From Amarobacillus sp046328225 (GTDB lineage: Bacteria > Chloroflexota > Dehalococcoidia > Tepidiformales > Tepidiformaceae), in the NCBI GenBank assembly GCA_046328225.1, contig JAXLWZ010000007.1, positions 62,001 to 126,000 of the forward strand: a DNA stretch of 64,000 bases. The letters run 5' to 3'. The notes beneath the pieces are model-generated. The model was not told the DNA's origin. It ran no database searches and worked only from the letters and a program-made list of their open reading frames with translations. Positions 43,823 through 51,335 of the stretch are shown here, piece after piece. Positions within the stretch are counted from its first letter, which is position 1. The number at the start of each line of letters is the position of its first letter. The position numbers and the translations under genes are program-made.

Positions 43823-44557
43823 ATGGCACGGCGGCTGCTGGCATTCATCCCCCACCCGGACGACGAGGCGTACAGCTTCGGCGGGACGATCGCATTGGCG
43901 GCGAAGGCGGGGTGGGCGTGCCGCGTGGTGTGCGCGAGCGCGGGCGAAGGGGGCGAGCGGCACGACGGCGGCGCACCCGGCGCGGCGGCACTGGCGGAAG
44001 CGCGCGAACGGGAGCTGGCGGAATCGTGCCGCGTGCTCGGGGCCGAACCACCGGTGTGCTGGCGCCTCCCGGATGGCGGATTCGCGAACGTCGCGGACGG
44101 GCCGGCGCGGGTGACACGCGAGATTGTGGACTTCGGGCCGGATGTCGTGGTCGCGCTCGGGGCCGATGGCGCCTATGGCCACCCGGACCACCTGGCGGTG
44201 TATCGCTGGGTGTTGGAGGCATGGCAGGGGCTTCGCGAACCGCGGCCGGCGCTGCGGTTCGCGGCCTTCCCGCGCGGGCTCTTCCTGCCGCAGTACAGAA
44301 AGTGCATCGGGATGATGGGCGACCCGCCGCAGCCGTCCGCCTCGGCCATCGGCGTCACGCGCTGGGACGAGGAGGTCGATATCCGGGCCGTGGCGGCGAC
44401 GAAGCTCGCGGCGATCGCCGCGCACCGCACGCAGCTCCCGGGCGGCGACCCGCGGGCCATCTTCCCGCCCGGCATCGTGGACAGGCTGCTCGAACGGGAG
44501 GGGTTCACCGACGCCGGTGGCAACGGTGCGAACGGCCTCTTCGCAGCCCTCCGCTAA
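43823..44557 (+). CDS. PIG-L/LmbE-family deacetylase
   Basis: A 244-residue zinc hydrolase. The metal motif is AFIPHPDDEAYSFGGT at residues 8-23, with the third ligand in GAYGHPDHLAVYRWV. Relatives remove acetyl groups from N-acetylglucosamine conjugates (GlcNAc-PI, mycothiol and bacillithiol precursors). No thiol-biosynthesis partner is adjacent, so the substrate is unknown. It is divergent from the SDR gene and convergent with the AMIN-like lipoprotein gene. Confidence 0.9.
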   Translation: MARRLLAFIPHPDDEAYSFGGTIALAAKAGWACRVVCASAGEGGERHDGGAPGAAALAEARERELAESCRVLGAEPPVCWRLPDGGFANVADGPARVTREIVDFGPDVVVALGADGAYGHPDHLAVYRWVLEAWQGLREPRPALRFAAFPRGLFLPQYRKCIGMMGDPPQPSASAIGVTRWDEEVDIRAVAATKLAAIAAHRTQLPGGDPRAIFPPGIVDRLLEREGFTDAGGNGANGLFAALR

Positions 44558-44597
44558 GCGCCGCCCCCATTCCTCATTCCTCGCGCCTCGTCTCCCC
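44558..44597. repeat. mini heptad mosaic between convergent stops (locus 12)
   Basis: A 40-base gap containing CATTCCTCATTCCTCG heptads and CGCCTCGTC, ending at CTA (TAG) of the lipoprotein gene. It looks like a reduced copy lacking the hairpin. Confidence 0.7.
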
Positions 44598-45410
44598 CTA
44601 CGGCTGCTCGATATCGAGGACGAGGCGGCCGGGGGATTCGAGCGTGCTCACGCGGAAGGGCGCCTTCGTACTGAGGCCGATGGTCCACGCGACGGTGTTG
44701 TTGATGTCACAGGTGAGCTTCGCCTGCAACAGCGCCTGCGAACCGCCGTTGAGTTCGGTCTTGACCACCGGGTTCGCATCCGGGTCGTGGGCGAGCGCGG
44801 GCGTGAACTTGATGACGAGCGAGGCCGTGCCGCTGACGACCACGGGAATCGGCGTGGGCGTCGGCGTCGGGGTGGGCGTGCGCGTCGGCGTGGGTGTAGG
44901 CGTGCGCGTCGGCGTGGGGGTAGGCGTGACCGAGAGGTCGGGCGTCGGGGTGGGCGTGCTCGTGGGCTTCGGCGTCGGCGTCGTGGCCTTCGGCGTGGGC
45001 GAAGGAGTCGGCGTGGGCGTGGGTTCGACGAACGGGGTGGGCGACGGGCAGGCGGTGGGGTTCGTGACGTAGGCGATGGAGTAGCCGGGCGGCACCTGTC
45101 CTTCGAACTGGAAGACGATGCGGTCGTAGCCGAATTCGTTGGCGGCGCGCACGGTGCGGAGGACGACGGGTTCGATGCCGGCGGGCGCCGCAGCCGCGAG
45201 CGGCTCGGTGCTGCCGCCGAAGCCTTCGGAAGCCGTCTCGCTGGTAGCCGTGGCGGCGATGTTCGCGCGCACGGTGGGGACGGAGCGCGCGGCGCCGGCG
45301 GGCGCGGTGGGCGCCGAAGGCGGGATGCCGCCGGACTTCTGGCTGGCGGCGCCGCCGCACGCGGAAAGCAAAGCCACCGCGGCCAGCGCGCCGAACAGAG
45401 TGCGTCGCAT
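44598..45410 (-). CDS. AMIN-like-domain lipoprotein with Thr-Pro insertion
   Basis: A 270-residue lipoprotein with lipobox LSAC at residues 15-18. The AMIN-like domain starts at VLRTVRAANEFGYDRIVFQF (near residue 85) and continues GQVPPGYSIAYVTNPTACPS, but is then split by about 60 residues of TPTPTP-rich sequence (PTPTPDLSVTPTPTPTR) before resuming VSGTASLVIKFTPALAHD to the C-terminus. The insertion sits where a surface loop is expected. AMIN domains bind peptidoglycan or other surface polymers. The DNA of the insertion is a degenerate GGCGTG-type repeat, suggesting slippage expansion. Confidence 0.85.
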   Translation of the reverse strand: MRRTLFGALAAVALLSACGGAASQKSGGIPPSAPTAPAGAARSVPTVRANIAATATSETASEGFGGSTEPLAAAAPAGIEPVVLRTVRAANEFGYDRIVFQFEGQVPPGYSIAYVTNPTACPSPTPFVEPTPTPTPSPTPKATTPTPKPTSTPTPTPDLSVTPTPTPTRTPTPTPTRTPTPTPTPTPIPVVVSGTASLVIKFTPALAHDPDANPVVKTELNGGSQALLQAKLTCDINNTVAWTIGLSTKAPFRVSTLESPGRLVLDIEQP

Positions 45411-45448
45411 GCCGAACCTCCGTCAGGAGAAAGATCGGCAGGACGGGG

Positions 45449-45593
45449 GAAAAGAGAAGAGGAAAGAGAAAAGAGGAAAGAGAAATGGGGGCGAGGCGCG
45501 AGGAATGAGGAATGAGGAATGAGGGGGCAACCCCGGGGAGGCTGGATCGCGCTGGGGTTGATCCCCTGGGAACTGGGGCCTGGGAACTGGGGG
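45449..45593. repeat. heptad mosaic, reversed orientation (locus 13)
   Basis: GAGAAAA-type heptads, CGAGGAATGAGGAATGAGG heptads, GGGGGCAACCCCGGGGAGG ... CTGGGGTTGATCCCC core, then CTGGGAA heptads. The order is the same as elsewhere but the polypurine end faces the 5' end of the lipoprotein gene, so here it is in an upstream region. Confidence 0.9.
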
Positions 45594-45610
45594 CCGCGCG
45601 CGGCGCGGCC

Positions 45611-46447
45611 TCAGCCGCGCAGCGCGGGGCCCCCGGGCTGACACGTGCGGCAGTAGCTGGTGATGCGCTGGTTGGCGGTGATTTCGGTGATGGGGGTGTC
45701 GCAGCGCGGGCAGGGTTTGCCGCCGAGTCGGTGGACGCGCATGAAGTCGCGGCGTTCTTCGTAGTCCAGCACGCCGTCCTTCACCATGCGGTCGCGCACG
45801 CGGGGGGTGGCCCACGCCATCACCTCGCGGGAGGCGCGGAAGAGGGTGCGGAGTTGGTCCTCGGTGAGCTTCGTCTTCGGGGTGTAGGGGTTGATCTTCG
45901 CTTCCCAGAGGATCTCGTCGCTGTAGGCGTTGCCGATGCCCTGGACGAACTCGGCGTTGGTGAGGATGCCCTTGATGGCGCCGCGGTAGCGCTTCATGCC
46001 GGCCAGCCATGTCTCCTCGGTGAGGCTTTCGGCGAGCAGGTCGGGGCCGTTCGAATCCCAGTTCGGGATGAGCGAAAGGCCATCGGCGGGGACGAGGTAG
46101 ACCTTCCCCATGAGCTTCTCATCGGCGTAACGGAAGCTGTGGCCACCTTCGATGCCAAGCACCAGGCAGGCTTTCGCGGCGATGCGCGTCTTCGGGTCCA
46201 CGTATTGGAAGCGGCCGGTGAGCATGGGGTTGATGGCGAGCACGCGGGCGCTGGCGAGGGGGAACAGGAGGAACTTGCCGTGCCGCAGGACCTCGCCGAA
46301 GACGTCGCCGGGGAGGGTCTCGCGGATCTCCTTCGCGGGCGTGCGGAAGACCGGCGGGATGCGCGTGTCGGCGGTCTCGATGCGCCGGCCGGCGAGGTTT
46401 TCGTTGAAGAAGCCGCGGATGGCCTCGAGCTCGGGGATCTCTGGCAT
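45611..46447 (-). CDS. Fpg/Nei-family DNA glycosylase
   Basis: A 278-residue base-excision repair enzyme. The N-terminal MPEIPELEAI supplies the catalytic Pro-2 and Glu-3 (after Met removal, Pro is N-terminal). FVQGIGNAYSDEILW is the helix-two-turn-helix, and the C-terminal zinc finger has CPRCDTPI and YCRTCQP. Members remove oxidised purines or pyrimidines and cut the abasic site. The insertion LNGIEGGHSFRYADEKLMGK-like region matches the Nei branch with a Lys. Substrate range is not determined by sequence alone. Confidence 0.92.
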   Translation of the reverse strand: MPEIPELEAIRGFFNENLAGRRIETADTRIPPVFRTPAKEIRETLPGDVFGEVLRHGKFLLFPLASARVLAINPMLTGRFQYVDPKTRIAAKACLVLGIEGGHSFRYADEKLMGKVYLVPADGLSLIPNWDSNGPDLLAESLTEETWLAGMKRYRGAIKGILTNAEFVQGIGNAYSDEILWEAKINPYTPKTKLTEDQLRTLFRASREVMAWATPRVRDRMVKDGVLDYEERRDFMRVHRLGGKPCPRCDTPITEITANQRITSYCRTCQPGGPALRG

Positions 46448-46470
46448 GGGGGCATCGTAGCGGCGTGGCG

Positions 46471-46503
46471 CCGGGCCCGCATGCGCGCAGCACGCGGGCC
46501 CGG
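46471..46503. terminator. hairpin 3' of the membrane protein gene
   Basis: A 10-bp stem (CCGGGCCCGC at 46471-46480 with 46494-46503) just downstream of the gene ending at 46518. Without a U-tract; a weak or attenuating terminator. Confidence 0.4.
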
Positions 46504-46517
46504 GCGCGAATGCCGAA

Positions 46518-47768
46518 TCAGGCGAGGCCGCGGGCGGGCGCGGCCTCCGGTTCGGCGGCGCCTTCGCGCGAGCGTTCCCAGATCTGGTAGGTGTGCAGCG
46601 CGAGCGAGAAGAGGATGGCGGTGCCCATGATCGGCGTGAAGATGCGCTTGAGCATGGTCACTTCAAACAGGAGCCCGGCGACGAAGCCCACGAGACCGAC
46701 GTTCGTGCCGAAGAAGATGACGTTGCCGAAGAGCGGCGTGCGGTCGCGCAGGCGGGCGGGCGTGGCGGCATAGAGCAGCCCGAAGATGGCATTCGTGAGC
46801 ACGCCGATGAACATCGTGTGGTCGAGCGCGAGCAGGTTGCCCCGGGGGACGTTGTCGAAGTTGCCGCTGTAGCGCCCGGCCAGGTAGTTGAGAAGGAGGA
46901 TGTTGAAGAGGATGCCGATGGAGGCGGCGGCGGCGAAGCGCGCCATCGAGTGCTGCCTCCAGTTCGTCGCGCGGAACGAGGGCCAGAGCCGCTTGATGAA
47001 GATGACGACGCCGGCGAGTTCGAGCAGGGCAGCGACGGGGGCGACCTGCGAGGCATCGAGGAGGAGCGAGACCATGAGGACGATGCCGCCGAGGAAGGGG
47101 AGGCCGATTTGCGCGACCCCGAGCCGCCCGGCGGGCTTCAGCCGCTCCCAGTGGAAGCACCATTCGGCCAGCGCCATGCCCACGGGGATGAGGAAGCCGA
47201 CGACCATGGTCGCGGGATGCGCATCGGCGCCGCCATCGGGGAGCACCTCGCGGCCGGTGGCGATCTTCGTGGCGAGGAGGACCCCGATCACGCCGCCCAC
47301 GACGGAGGTCGCGACGGCGGCGAGGAAGCCCACGTGGGGGACGGTGAGTGTCATGCCGCGGGCGCGCAACGCGACCCAGGTGAAGAAGCCCACGATCGCG
47401 GCGAGCGCGAAGCTGCCCATGATCGGGCGGGCATCGCCATAGGTGAAGGCGAAGGTGAAGGCGAACGCGGGCAGGGCGATGGCGGCATAGACCGCGAGCA
47501 TGCGCGCGGCGCGGCGCTGGCCTTCGCCCAGCCCCTCCTGTCCGAAGAGCCAGAGGGAGGCGGCGAAGACGGACATCGTGATCCACCCGAGGGTGCCGGC
47601 GTGGACGTGGGCGAGGATGCGCCGCTGGTCGAAATCGACGAGGTCGGTGCCGTTGAGGATGCCGATGACGACGGTGAAGGAGAACACCGCCATGGCGACC
47701 TGGAGCAGGCCGCGGACTTCGGAACGGAGCGGGTGGGGGTGTGCGCCGGGGACGGGCTGCACGGACAT
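46518..47768 (-). CDS. polytopic membrane protein, heme-copper-oxidase-subunit-I-like
   Basis: A 416-residue protein from ATG at 47768 (MSVQPVPGAHP) with about twelve hydrophobic helices. Histidines are placed in membrane segments as HVHAGTLGWITM (helix 2), DAHPATMVVGFLIP and LDHTMFIGVLTNAIFG, which resembles the axial and copper ligands of cytochrome oxidase or NO reductase subunit I in spacing, though the His set appears incomplete. It may be a cbb3-like or NnrS-like heme protein. Assignment by pattern only; no other oxidase subunit is adjacent. Confidence 0.6.
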   Translation of the reverse strand: MSVQPVPGAHPHPLRSEVRGLLQVAMAVFSFTVVIGILNGTDLVDFDQRRILAHVHAGTLGWITMSVFAASLWLFGQEGLGEGQRRAARMLAVYAAIALPAFAFTFAFTYGDARPIMGSFALAAIVGFFTWVALRARGMTLTVPHVGFLAAVATSVVGGVIGVLLATKIATGREVLPDGGADAHPATMVVGFLIPVGMALAEWCFHWERLKPAGRLGVAQIGLPFLGGIVLMVSLLLDASQVAPVAALLELAGVVIFIKRLWPSFRATNWRQHSMARFAAAASIGILFNILLLNYLAGRYSGNFDNVPRGNLLALDHTMFIGVLTNAIFGLLYAATPARLRDRTPLFGNVIFFGTNVGLVGFVAGLLFEVTMLKRIFTPIMGTAILFSLALHTYQIWERSREGAAEPEAAPARGLA

Positions 47769-47877
47769 GGGGGACCTCCGCGCGAGTTGCTTAGGCGGCT
47801 TGTACACCCCTTGCAGGCGGATTGCACGCATAACGCACGGGTTTTCGAGTGATTTGAGAGGGAGGGCGCGGGACGCG

Positions 47878-47953
47878 GGCTAGCGGGGCTGGCGGCGTTC
47901 GGCTTCGTTGCGGTCGTGGAAGGCCTGTTCGATGGCGGCGAACTCGGCGGTGG
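47878..47953 (-). pseudogene. possible C-terminal gene remnant
   Basis: On the minus strand, just after the retropepsin stop codon, a short open stretch in another frame reads TAEFAAIEQAFHDRNEAERR and ends QPR-stop, with codon use like a real gene end. No start is visible; it may be the tail of a decayed gene or chance. The remainder of the 47769-47953 gap holds nothing I recognise apart from an AT-richer stretch near 47820-47850. Confidence 0.25.
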
Positions 47954-48376
47954 CTACGCGGGGATGAGGACCACGGTCGTGGCCGTGAGCCGCAGTTCGA
48001 ACCGGGACAGGATGTCGATGCCGAGCAGTGAAGGGATGGTCTGTGTATTTACGTCGCCGATGAGGATCGGAGCGCGCAACTGGAGGAACGAGCCATCATC
48101 GTCCCGGAAGGCGTATTCAGCATCGACCTCGCGCGTGATGACACCGCCGCCCACGCCGCCCATGGGGAGGGCGTTCGCCCAGGAGCCAGGATCGAGGCGG
48201 GCGGGCGGCACGCCGAACTTCCCCATGGCATCGAGCGCGTGGATCACCGATCGCGACGCGCCGGTATCGATCACGAACGGAATACCGGCCCACCTTGGAC
48301 TCAGTTCGGGAATCCGCATCGCCACGAGGATCTGCGGCTGCGGCATGATGTGCGGGTAGTACCCGCCGGAGATCAC
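47954..48376 (-). CDS. retropepsin-like aspartic protease
   Basis: A 140-residue protein. IPFVIDTGASRSVIH contains the catalytic DTGA motif (with Thr/Gly flanks) of the aspartic protease fold, followed by the flap-like GGVGGG and ILIGDVNTQTIPSLLGIDIL, the second conserved block of bacterial clan AA proteases. Such single-domain proteins must dimerise to make an active site. It overlaps the DUF5678 gene by 4 bases (ATGA) and is probably translated with it. No signal peptide, so cytosolic. Confidence 0.85.
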   Translation of the reverse strand: MISGGYYPHIMPQPQILVAMRIPELSPRWAGIPFVIDTGASRSVIHALDAMGKFGVPPARLDPGSWANALPMGGVGGGVITREVDAEYAFRDDDGSFLQLRAPILIGDVNTQTIPSLLGIDILSRFELRLTATTVVLIPA

Positions 48377-48672
48377 AGGAGCAGGCTGGCGGACCGCGTC
48401 GAAACGTACTGGATCGCGACGTCCGCCCTGGCGTCGAGGCCCTTGTCCCGAAGGTCGTAGACGAGGAGTGCCATATCGGGATTGTGTGCGACGACCTCGC
48501 CGGACGGGATGCGAACGGCAACGAACTCCTCGGCGAACTTCTCCAGGAGCCGGTCGTAGTTCTCATCCCAGAAGCGCTGGGTCTCGGAGGCTTGGCGATA
48601 GCTCATTTCCGGGCCTGGTAGGGATGCCATTTGACGTTCCTCCTCCCGTTCGTCCCTTCGCATTGAGCCCAA
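48373..48672 (-). CDS. DUF5678-like small protein
   Basis: A 99-residue protein. FWDENYDRLLEKFAEEFVAV, then IPSGEVVAHNPDMALLVYDL and the ending DVAIQYVSTRS match the DUF5678 pattern, a small alpha/beta domain that frequently precedes retropepsin-like genes. Start is uncertain: 48672 or an internal ATG at 48630 (MASLPGP). It forms a two-gene operon with the protease downstream, overlapping by 4 bases. It may be the partner or substrate of the protease; this is inference. Confidence 0.8.
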   Translation of the reverse strand: MGSMRRDEREEERQMASLPGPEMSYRQASETQRFWDENYDRLLEKFAEEFVAVRIPSGEVVAHNPDMALLVYDLRDKGLDARADVAIQYVSTRSASLLL

Positions 48673-48875
48673 ATCGCGGGTGCGCCGGGCTCGCGGTGGT
48701 CGTCACGACGGCCGGGCCGCCCACTGTTCCATATTCGCATGCTTCGTGTGGGCTGCGCAGCGGTACGCCGTCCCTGGTCCAACCTCGGACTTCGAACCCG
48801 CGAACGTGGCGGCCTCGGCATCCCCGCCGGGCGGCCCAAAACGCGATTCCGTGCACCAATCGCGCGAATCCCTGA

Positions 48876-48903
48876 TTGCGCGGTTAAGGATGAGGGTCAT
48901 AAT
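48876..48903 (+). promoter_or_regulatory. probable promoter of the SOD-like pseudoenzyme gene
   Basis: TTGCGC (48876-48881) and CATAAT (48898-48903) with a 16-base spacer, about 50 bases before the ATG at 48952. The region from 48673 to 48875 holds no gene I can support. Confidence 0.45.
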
Positions 48904-48951
48904 CCTTCCCAAGTTGCTAACTCGACAGGCAACGAAGGAAGGAACGGCATT

Positions 48952-49599
48952 ATGCGACTGCTACCCATCGCCGCCCCGGTCGCGGCCAGTCTCGCCCTGA
49001 TGGCGACCACCGTCTTCGCGGAAGCGCCCGGGCCCGCGGTCCCGAGCGGCAACGCGGTCACCAGCCTCACGGGCACGTTCGTCGATGCGACCGGGAATCG
49101 CGTCGGCAATGTGCAGGTCCACCAGGCCGCCGATGGCACGGTGAAGGTCATCGCGGATGCGACCCTCATCCCGAAGGGTGCGCACGCGATCAGCGTGAAC
49201 GCCGCGGGCGTGTGCACGCCGGCGAACAAGTTCGCCGCGGCGGGCGCGACCACGGCCGCCCTGCCGGGCATCGGCACGGCGACGGTGGAGCAGGGGTACT
49301 ACCTCGCGACCACCACGGGCATCAAGCTTTCGGGCGCCGGCAGCATCGCCGATGGTGATGGCGCCTCGATCGTGATCTACGCCTCGGATTCGGCGGGCAG
49401 CGACCGCATCGCCTGCGCCGTCATCGCCGAGCCGGATCCGTCGCTGGCGACGCCTTCGCCGAAGCCGCCGACGGCGGGCACGGGCACGAACGCGGGCCCG
49501 CTGGGTGGCGAGAGCCGCACGGTGGCGATCGCGGCGGCGTTCGCGCTGGCCGCGGGCGCGTTCGTCGCGGGCATGCGCAAAGTAGCGGGGAGCCGCTAG
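48952..49599 (+). CDS. Cu/Zn SOD paralogue without metal ligands (pseudoenzyme)
   Basis: A 215-residue secreted protein starting MRLLPIAAPVAASLALMATT, with GAAGGAAGG before the ATG. It aligns end to end with the intact SodC at 49863 (same signal peptide, EAPGPAVPSGNAVTS, C-terminal SRTVA anchor) but every ligand is gone: the HIH at 81-83 is SVN, the zinc loop with H100, H108, H117 and D120 is replaced by a 17-residue-shorter segment, and H161 is Tyr. The disulfide cysteines remain. The intact frame and conserved surface suggest a retained non-enzymatic role. Its TAG stop runs into heptads. Confidence 0.9.
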   Translation: MRLLPIAAPVAASLALMATTVFAEAPGPAVPSGNAVTSLTGTFVDATGNRVGNVQVHQAADGTVKVIADATLIPKGAHAISVNAAGVCTPANKFAAAGATTAALPGIGTATVEQGYYLATTTGIKLSGAGSIADGDGASIVIYASDSAGSDRIACAVIAEPDPSLATPSPKPPTAGTGTNAGPLGGESRTVAIAAAFALAAGAFVAGMRKVAGSR

Positions 49600-49797
49600 C
49601 TATTGGCTGTTAGCTGTTGGCGGGGCAACCCCGCAAGCAGCTGTTAGCTATTGGCTGTTCGCTATTGGCGGGCAACCCCATGCGGGGGAGCCCTGCCGGA
49701 ATGGAATTCAGGGAGGGGCGCCCGATGGGCGCCCCTTTCGCGCGCGCTAAGAGCTAGCAGCTATTAGCTAAGAGCTGCCCGGCTATTGCCGGGTAAA
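49600..49797. repeat. TAGCTAT/TGGCTGT heptad mosaic around a terminator (locus 14)
   Basis: After the TAG at 49597-49599: CTATTGG-CTGTTAG-CTGTTGG, then CGGGGCAACCCCG, a second block of the same heptads, CGGGCAACCCC, the terminator at 49711-49738, and a third block (TAAGAGCTAGCAGCTATTAG). The stop codon can be read as the first three bases of the first heptad. Confidence 0.88.
49711..49738 (+). terminator. rho-independent terminator
   Basis: GGGGCGCCC-gat-GGGCGCCCC (49715-49735) followed by TTT. A near-identical hairpin follows the second sod gene (50636-50662), so the terminator was probably duplicated with the gene. Confidence 0.75.
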
Positions 49798-49862
49798 GGT
49801 TGCTGAGCATATCTTTACGCCGTGCGGAAGCCTGCCGAAGGCTCCAGAAAGAAGGCAACCCC

Positions 49863-50579
49863 ATGCGTTTGCTCCCATTCGCCGCTCCCGTGGCGGCCGG
49901 CCTCGCCCTCGTGGCGACCATCGCCTTCGCCGAGGCGCCCGGGCCGGCGGTGCCTTCGGGCAACGCGGTGACGAGCGTGACGGCCACCTTCATCGATGCG
50001 AACGGCAACCGCGTGGGGAACGTGCAGCTCCACCAGGGGGCCGATGGCACGGTGAAGATCATCGCGGACTCGACGCTCATCCCCAAGGGGTCGCACGGCA
50101 TCCACATCCACGCCGCGGGCGTCTGCGAGCCGGCGGGTAAGTTCGCGACGGCGGGCGGGCACTTCAACCCGGGCAACAAGCAGCACGGGCTGAACAACCC
50201 GGCCGGGCCGCATGCCGGCGACCTCCCGCAGATCGATACGAAGTCGGTCGAGCAGGGCTACTACATCGCGACGACGAAGGCGATCTCGCTGACGAGCGGG
50301 CCGACCAGCATCTTCGACGCCGATGGCACGGCGCTGGTCATCCACGCCGCCGCCGATGACCAGGTGACGGACCCGACGGGCAACTCGGGCGACCGCATCG
50401 CCTGCGCGGTGATCGCGGAGCCGAACCCGGCGCTGGCGACGCCCACGCCGCGGCCTCCGACGGCGGGCGCGGGCACGGCGACGGACGCGGACGGCGCGAG
50501 CCGCACGGTCGCGGTGGCGGCGCTGTTCGCGCTCGCTGCCGGCGCGACGGTTGCAGGGCTGCGGCGCTTCGCGCGCTGA
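49863..50579 (+). CDS. sodC: Cu/Zn superoxide dismutase, secreted
   Basis: A 238-residue extracytoplasmic enzyme converting superoxide to hydrogen peroxide and oxygen. Signal peptide MRLLPFAAPVAAGLALVATI, then the SodC fold: Cu ligands H81 and H83 (GSHGIHIHAAGVC), bridging H100, Zn ligands H108, H117, D120 (QHGLNNPAGPHAGDLP), and H161 (ALVIHAAADD); Cys pair C88 and GDRIACAVI. A C-terminal hydrophobic helix after a Pro/Thr linker (ATPTPRPPTAG) likely anchors it to the membrane. It is the intact partner of the ligand-free copy upstream. Confidence 0.95.
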   Translation: MRLLPFAAPVAAGLALVATIAFAEAPGPAVPSGNAVTSVTATFIDANGNRVGNVQLHQGADGTVKIIADSTLIPKGSHGIHIHAAGVCEPAGKFATAGGHFNPGNKQHGLNNPAGPHAGDLPQIDTKSVEQGYYIATTKAISLTSGPTSIFDADGTALVIHAAADDQVTDPTGNSGDRIACAVIAEPNPALATPTPRPPTAGAGTATDADGASRTVAVAALFALAAGATVAGLRRFAR

Positions 50580-50593
50580 CGCGCGCGCGAAGC

Positions 50594-50717
50594 GAGTTCC
50601 CGGTTCCCAGTTCCCAGTAGCAAGTGGGGACGACGAAGGGGGCGCCCGGTGGGCGCCCCCTTTGCTGTGGTGCTCGTGCCCGGCTCCCACTGGGAACTGG
50701 GAACTGGCCACTGGGAA
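50594..50717. repeat. TTCCCAG heptads on both sides of a terminator (locus 15)
   Basis: TTCCCGG/TTCCCAG heptads at 50595-50618, terminator, then CTGGGAA heptads at 50689-50717 ending at CTA, the TAG of ilvN. It has no central hairpin core of the usual type; the terminator takes that position. Confidence 0.85.
50636..50663. terminator. bidirectional-type terminator between sodC and ilvN
   Basis: A 12-bp stem (AAGGGGGCGCCC at 50636-50647 with 50651-50662) with A-run and T-run flanks, between convergent genes. Confidence 0.75.
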
Positions 50718-51335
50718 CTAATCCGAACTGAAGGGCAGTTCGATGTTGTCGACGCGGCGGCCGGCCTTTTCGTGGATGCGGGCGATCTTTTCGGGCTCGC
50801 GTTCGTGGACGGTGGTCGTCTTGGTGCCGCGCACCATGGCGACGCGGCCGGTGCGACTGAGTTCGCGAATGCCGTAGGGCTCGCACATCTTGATCAGGCC
50901 GTCGATCTTGTCCTCGTCGCCCACGACCTGAAGGATGAGCGAGTTGGTGGCGATGTCGATGACGTCGGCGCGGAAGACGTTGGCGATATCGAGCAGCTCG
51001 TGGCGGTTCACGTTGTTGCAGCGCACCTTAATCATCGCCAGCTCGCGCGCGACCATCTCTTCGTGCGAGAGGTCGCTCACCTTGACGACGTCGATGAGCT
51101 TGTAGAGCTGCTTTTCGACCTGCTCGACAGGGGCGCTTTCGCCGTCGACGACGATCGTCATGCGGCTCAGGCCCTCTTCCTCGGAGCGGCCGACGGTGAG
51201 GGATTCGATGTTGAAGCCGCGGCGCCGGAAGAGGCTGGAGACGCGCATGAGCACGCCCGGCCGGTTTTCGACGATGGCGACGACGGTGTGGACGGTGTGG
51301 TGCGGGCGGGATCCGCTGTGCGGTGCGGTGCTCAT
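50718..51335 (-). CDS. ilvN: acetolactate synthase small (regulatory) subunit
   Basis: A 205-residue regulatory subunit of acetohydroxyacid synthase, the first common step of valine, leucine and isoleucine synthesis. ATG at 51335 is chosen: the ACT domain starts HTVVAIVENRPGVLMRVSSL, with GFNIESLTVG and MTIVVDG, the sites of valine feedback. The C-terminal domain (ELLDIANVFRADVIDIA) follows. It overlaps the ilvB stop by 4 bases (ATGA), so they are coupled. Its TAG stop is followed by TTCCCAG heptads. Confidence 0.95.
   Translation of the reverse strand: MSTAPHSGSRPHHTVHTVVAIVENRPGVLMRVSSLFRRRGFNIESLTVGRSEEEGLSRMTIVVDGESAPVEQVEKQLYKLIDVVKVSDLSHEEMVARELAMIKVRCNNVNRHELLDIANVFRADVIDIATNSLILQVVGDEDKIDGLIKMCEPYGIRELSRTGRVAMVRGTKTTTVHEREPEKIARIHEKAGRRVDNIELPFSSD

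Noticed and set aside
48770..48810. T-arm-like GGTTCGAAGTCC on the minus strand, as if part of a tRNA
   Set aside because: The flanking bases do not form T- or acceptor stems and no anticodon arm is found.
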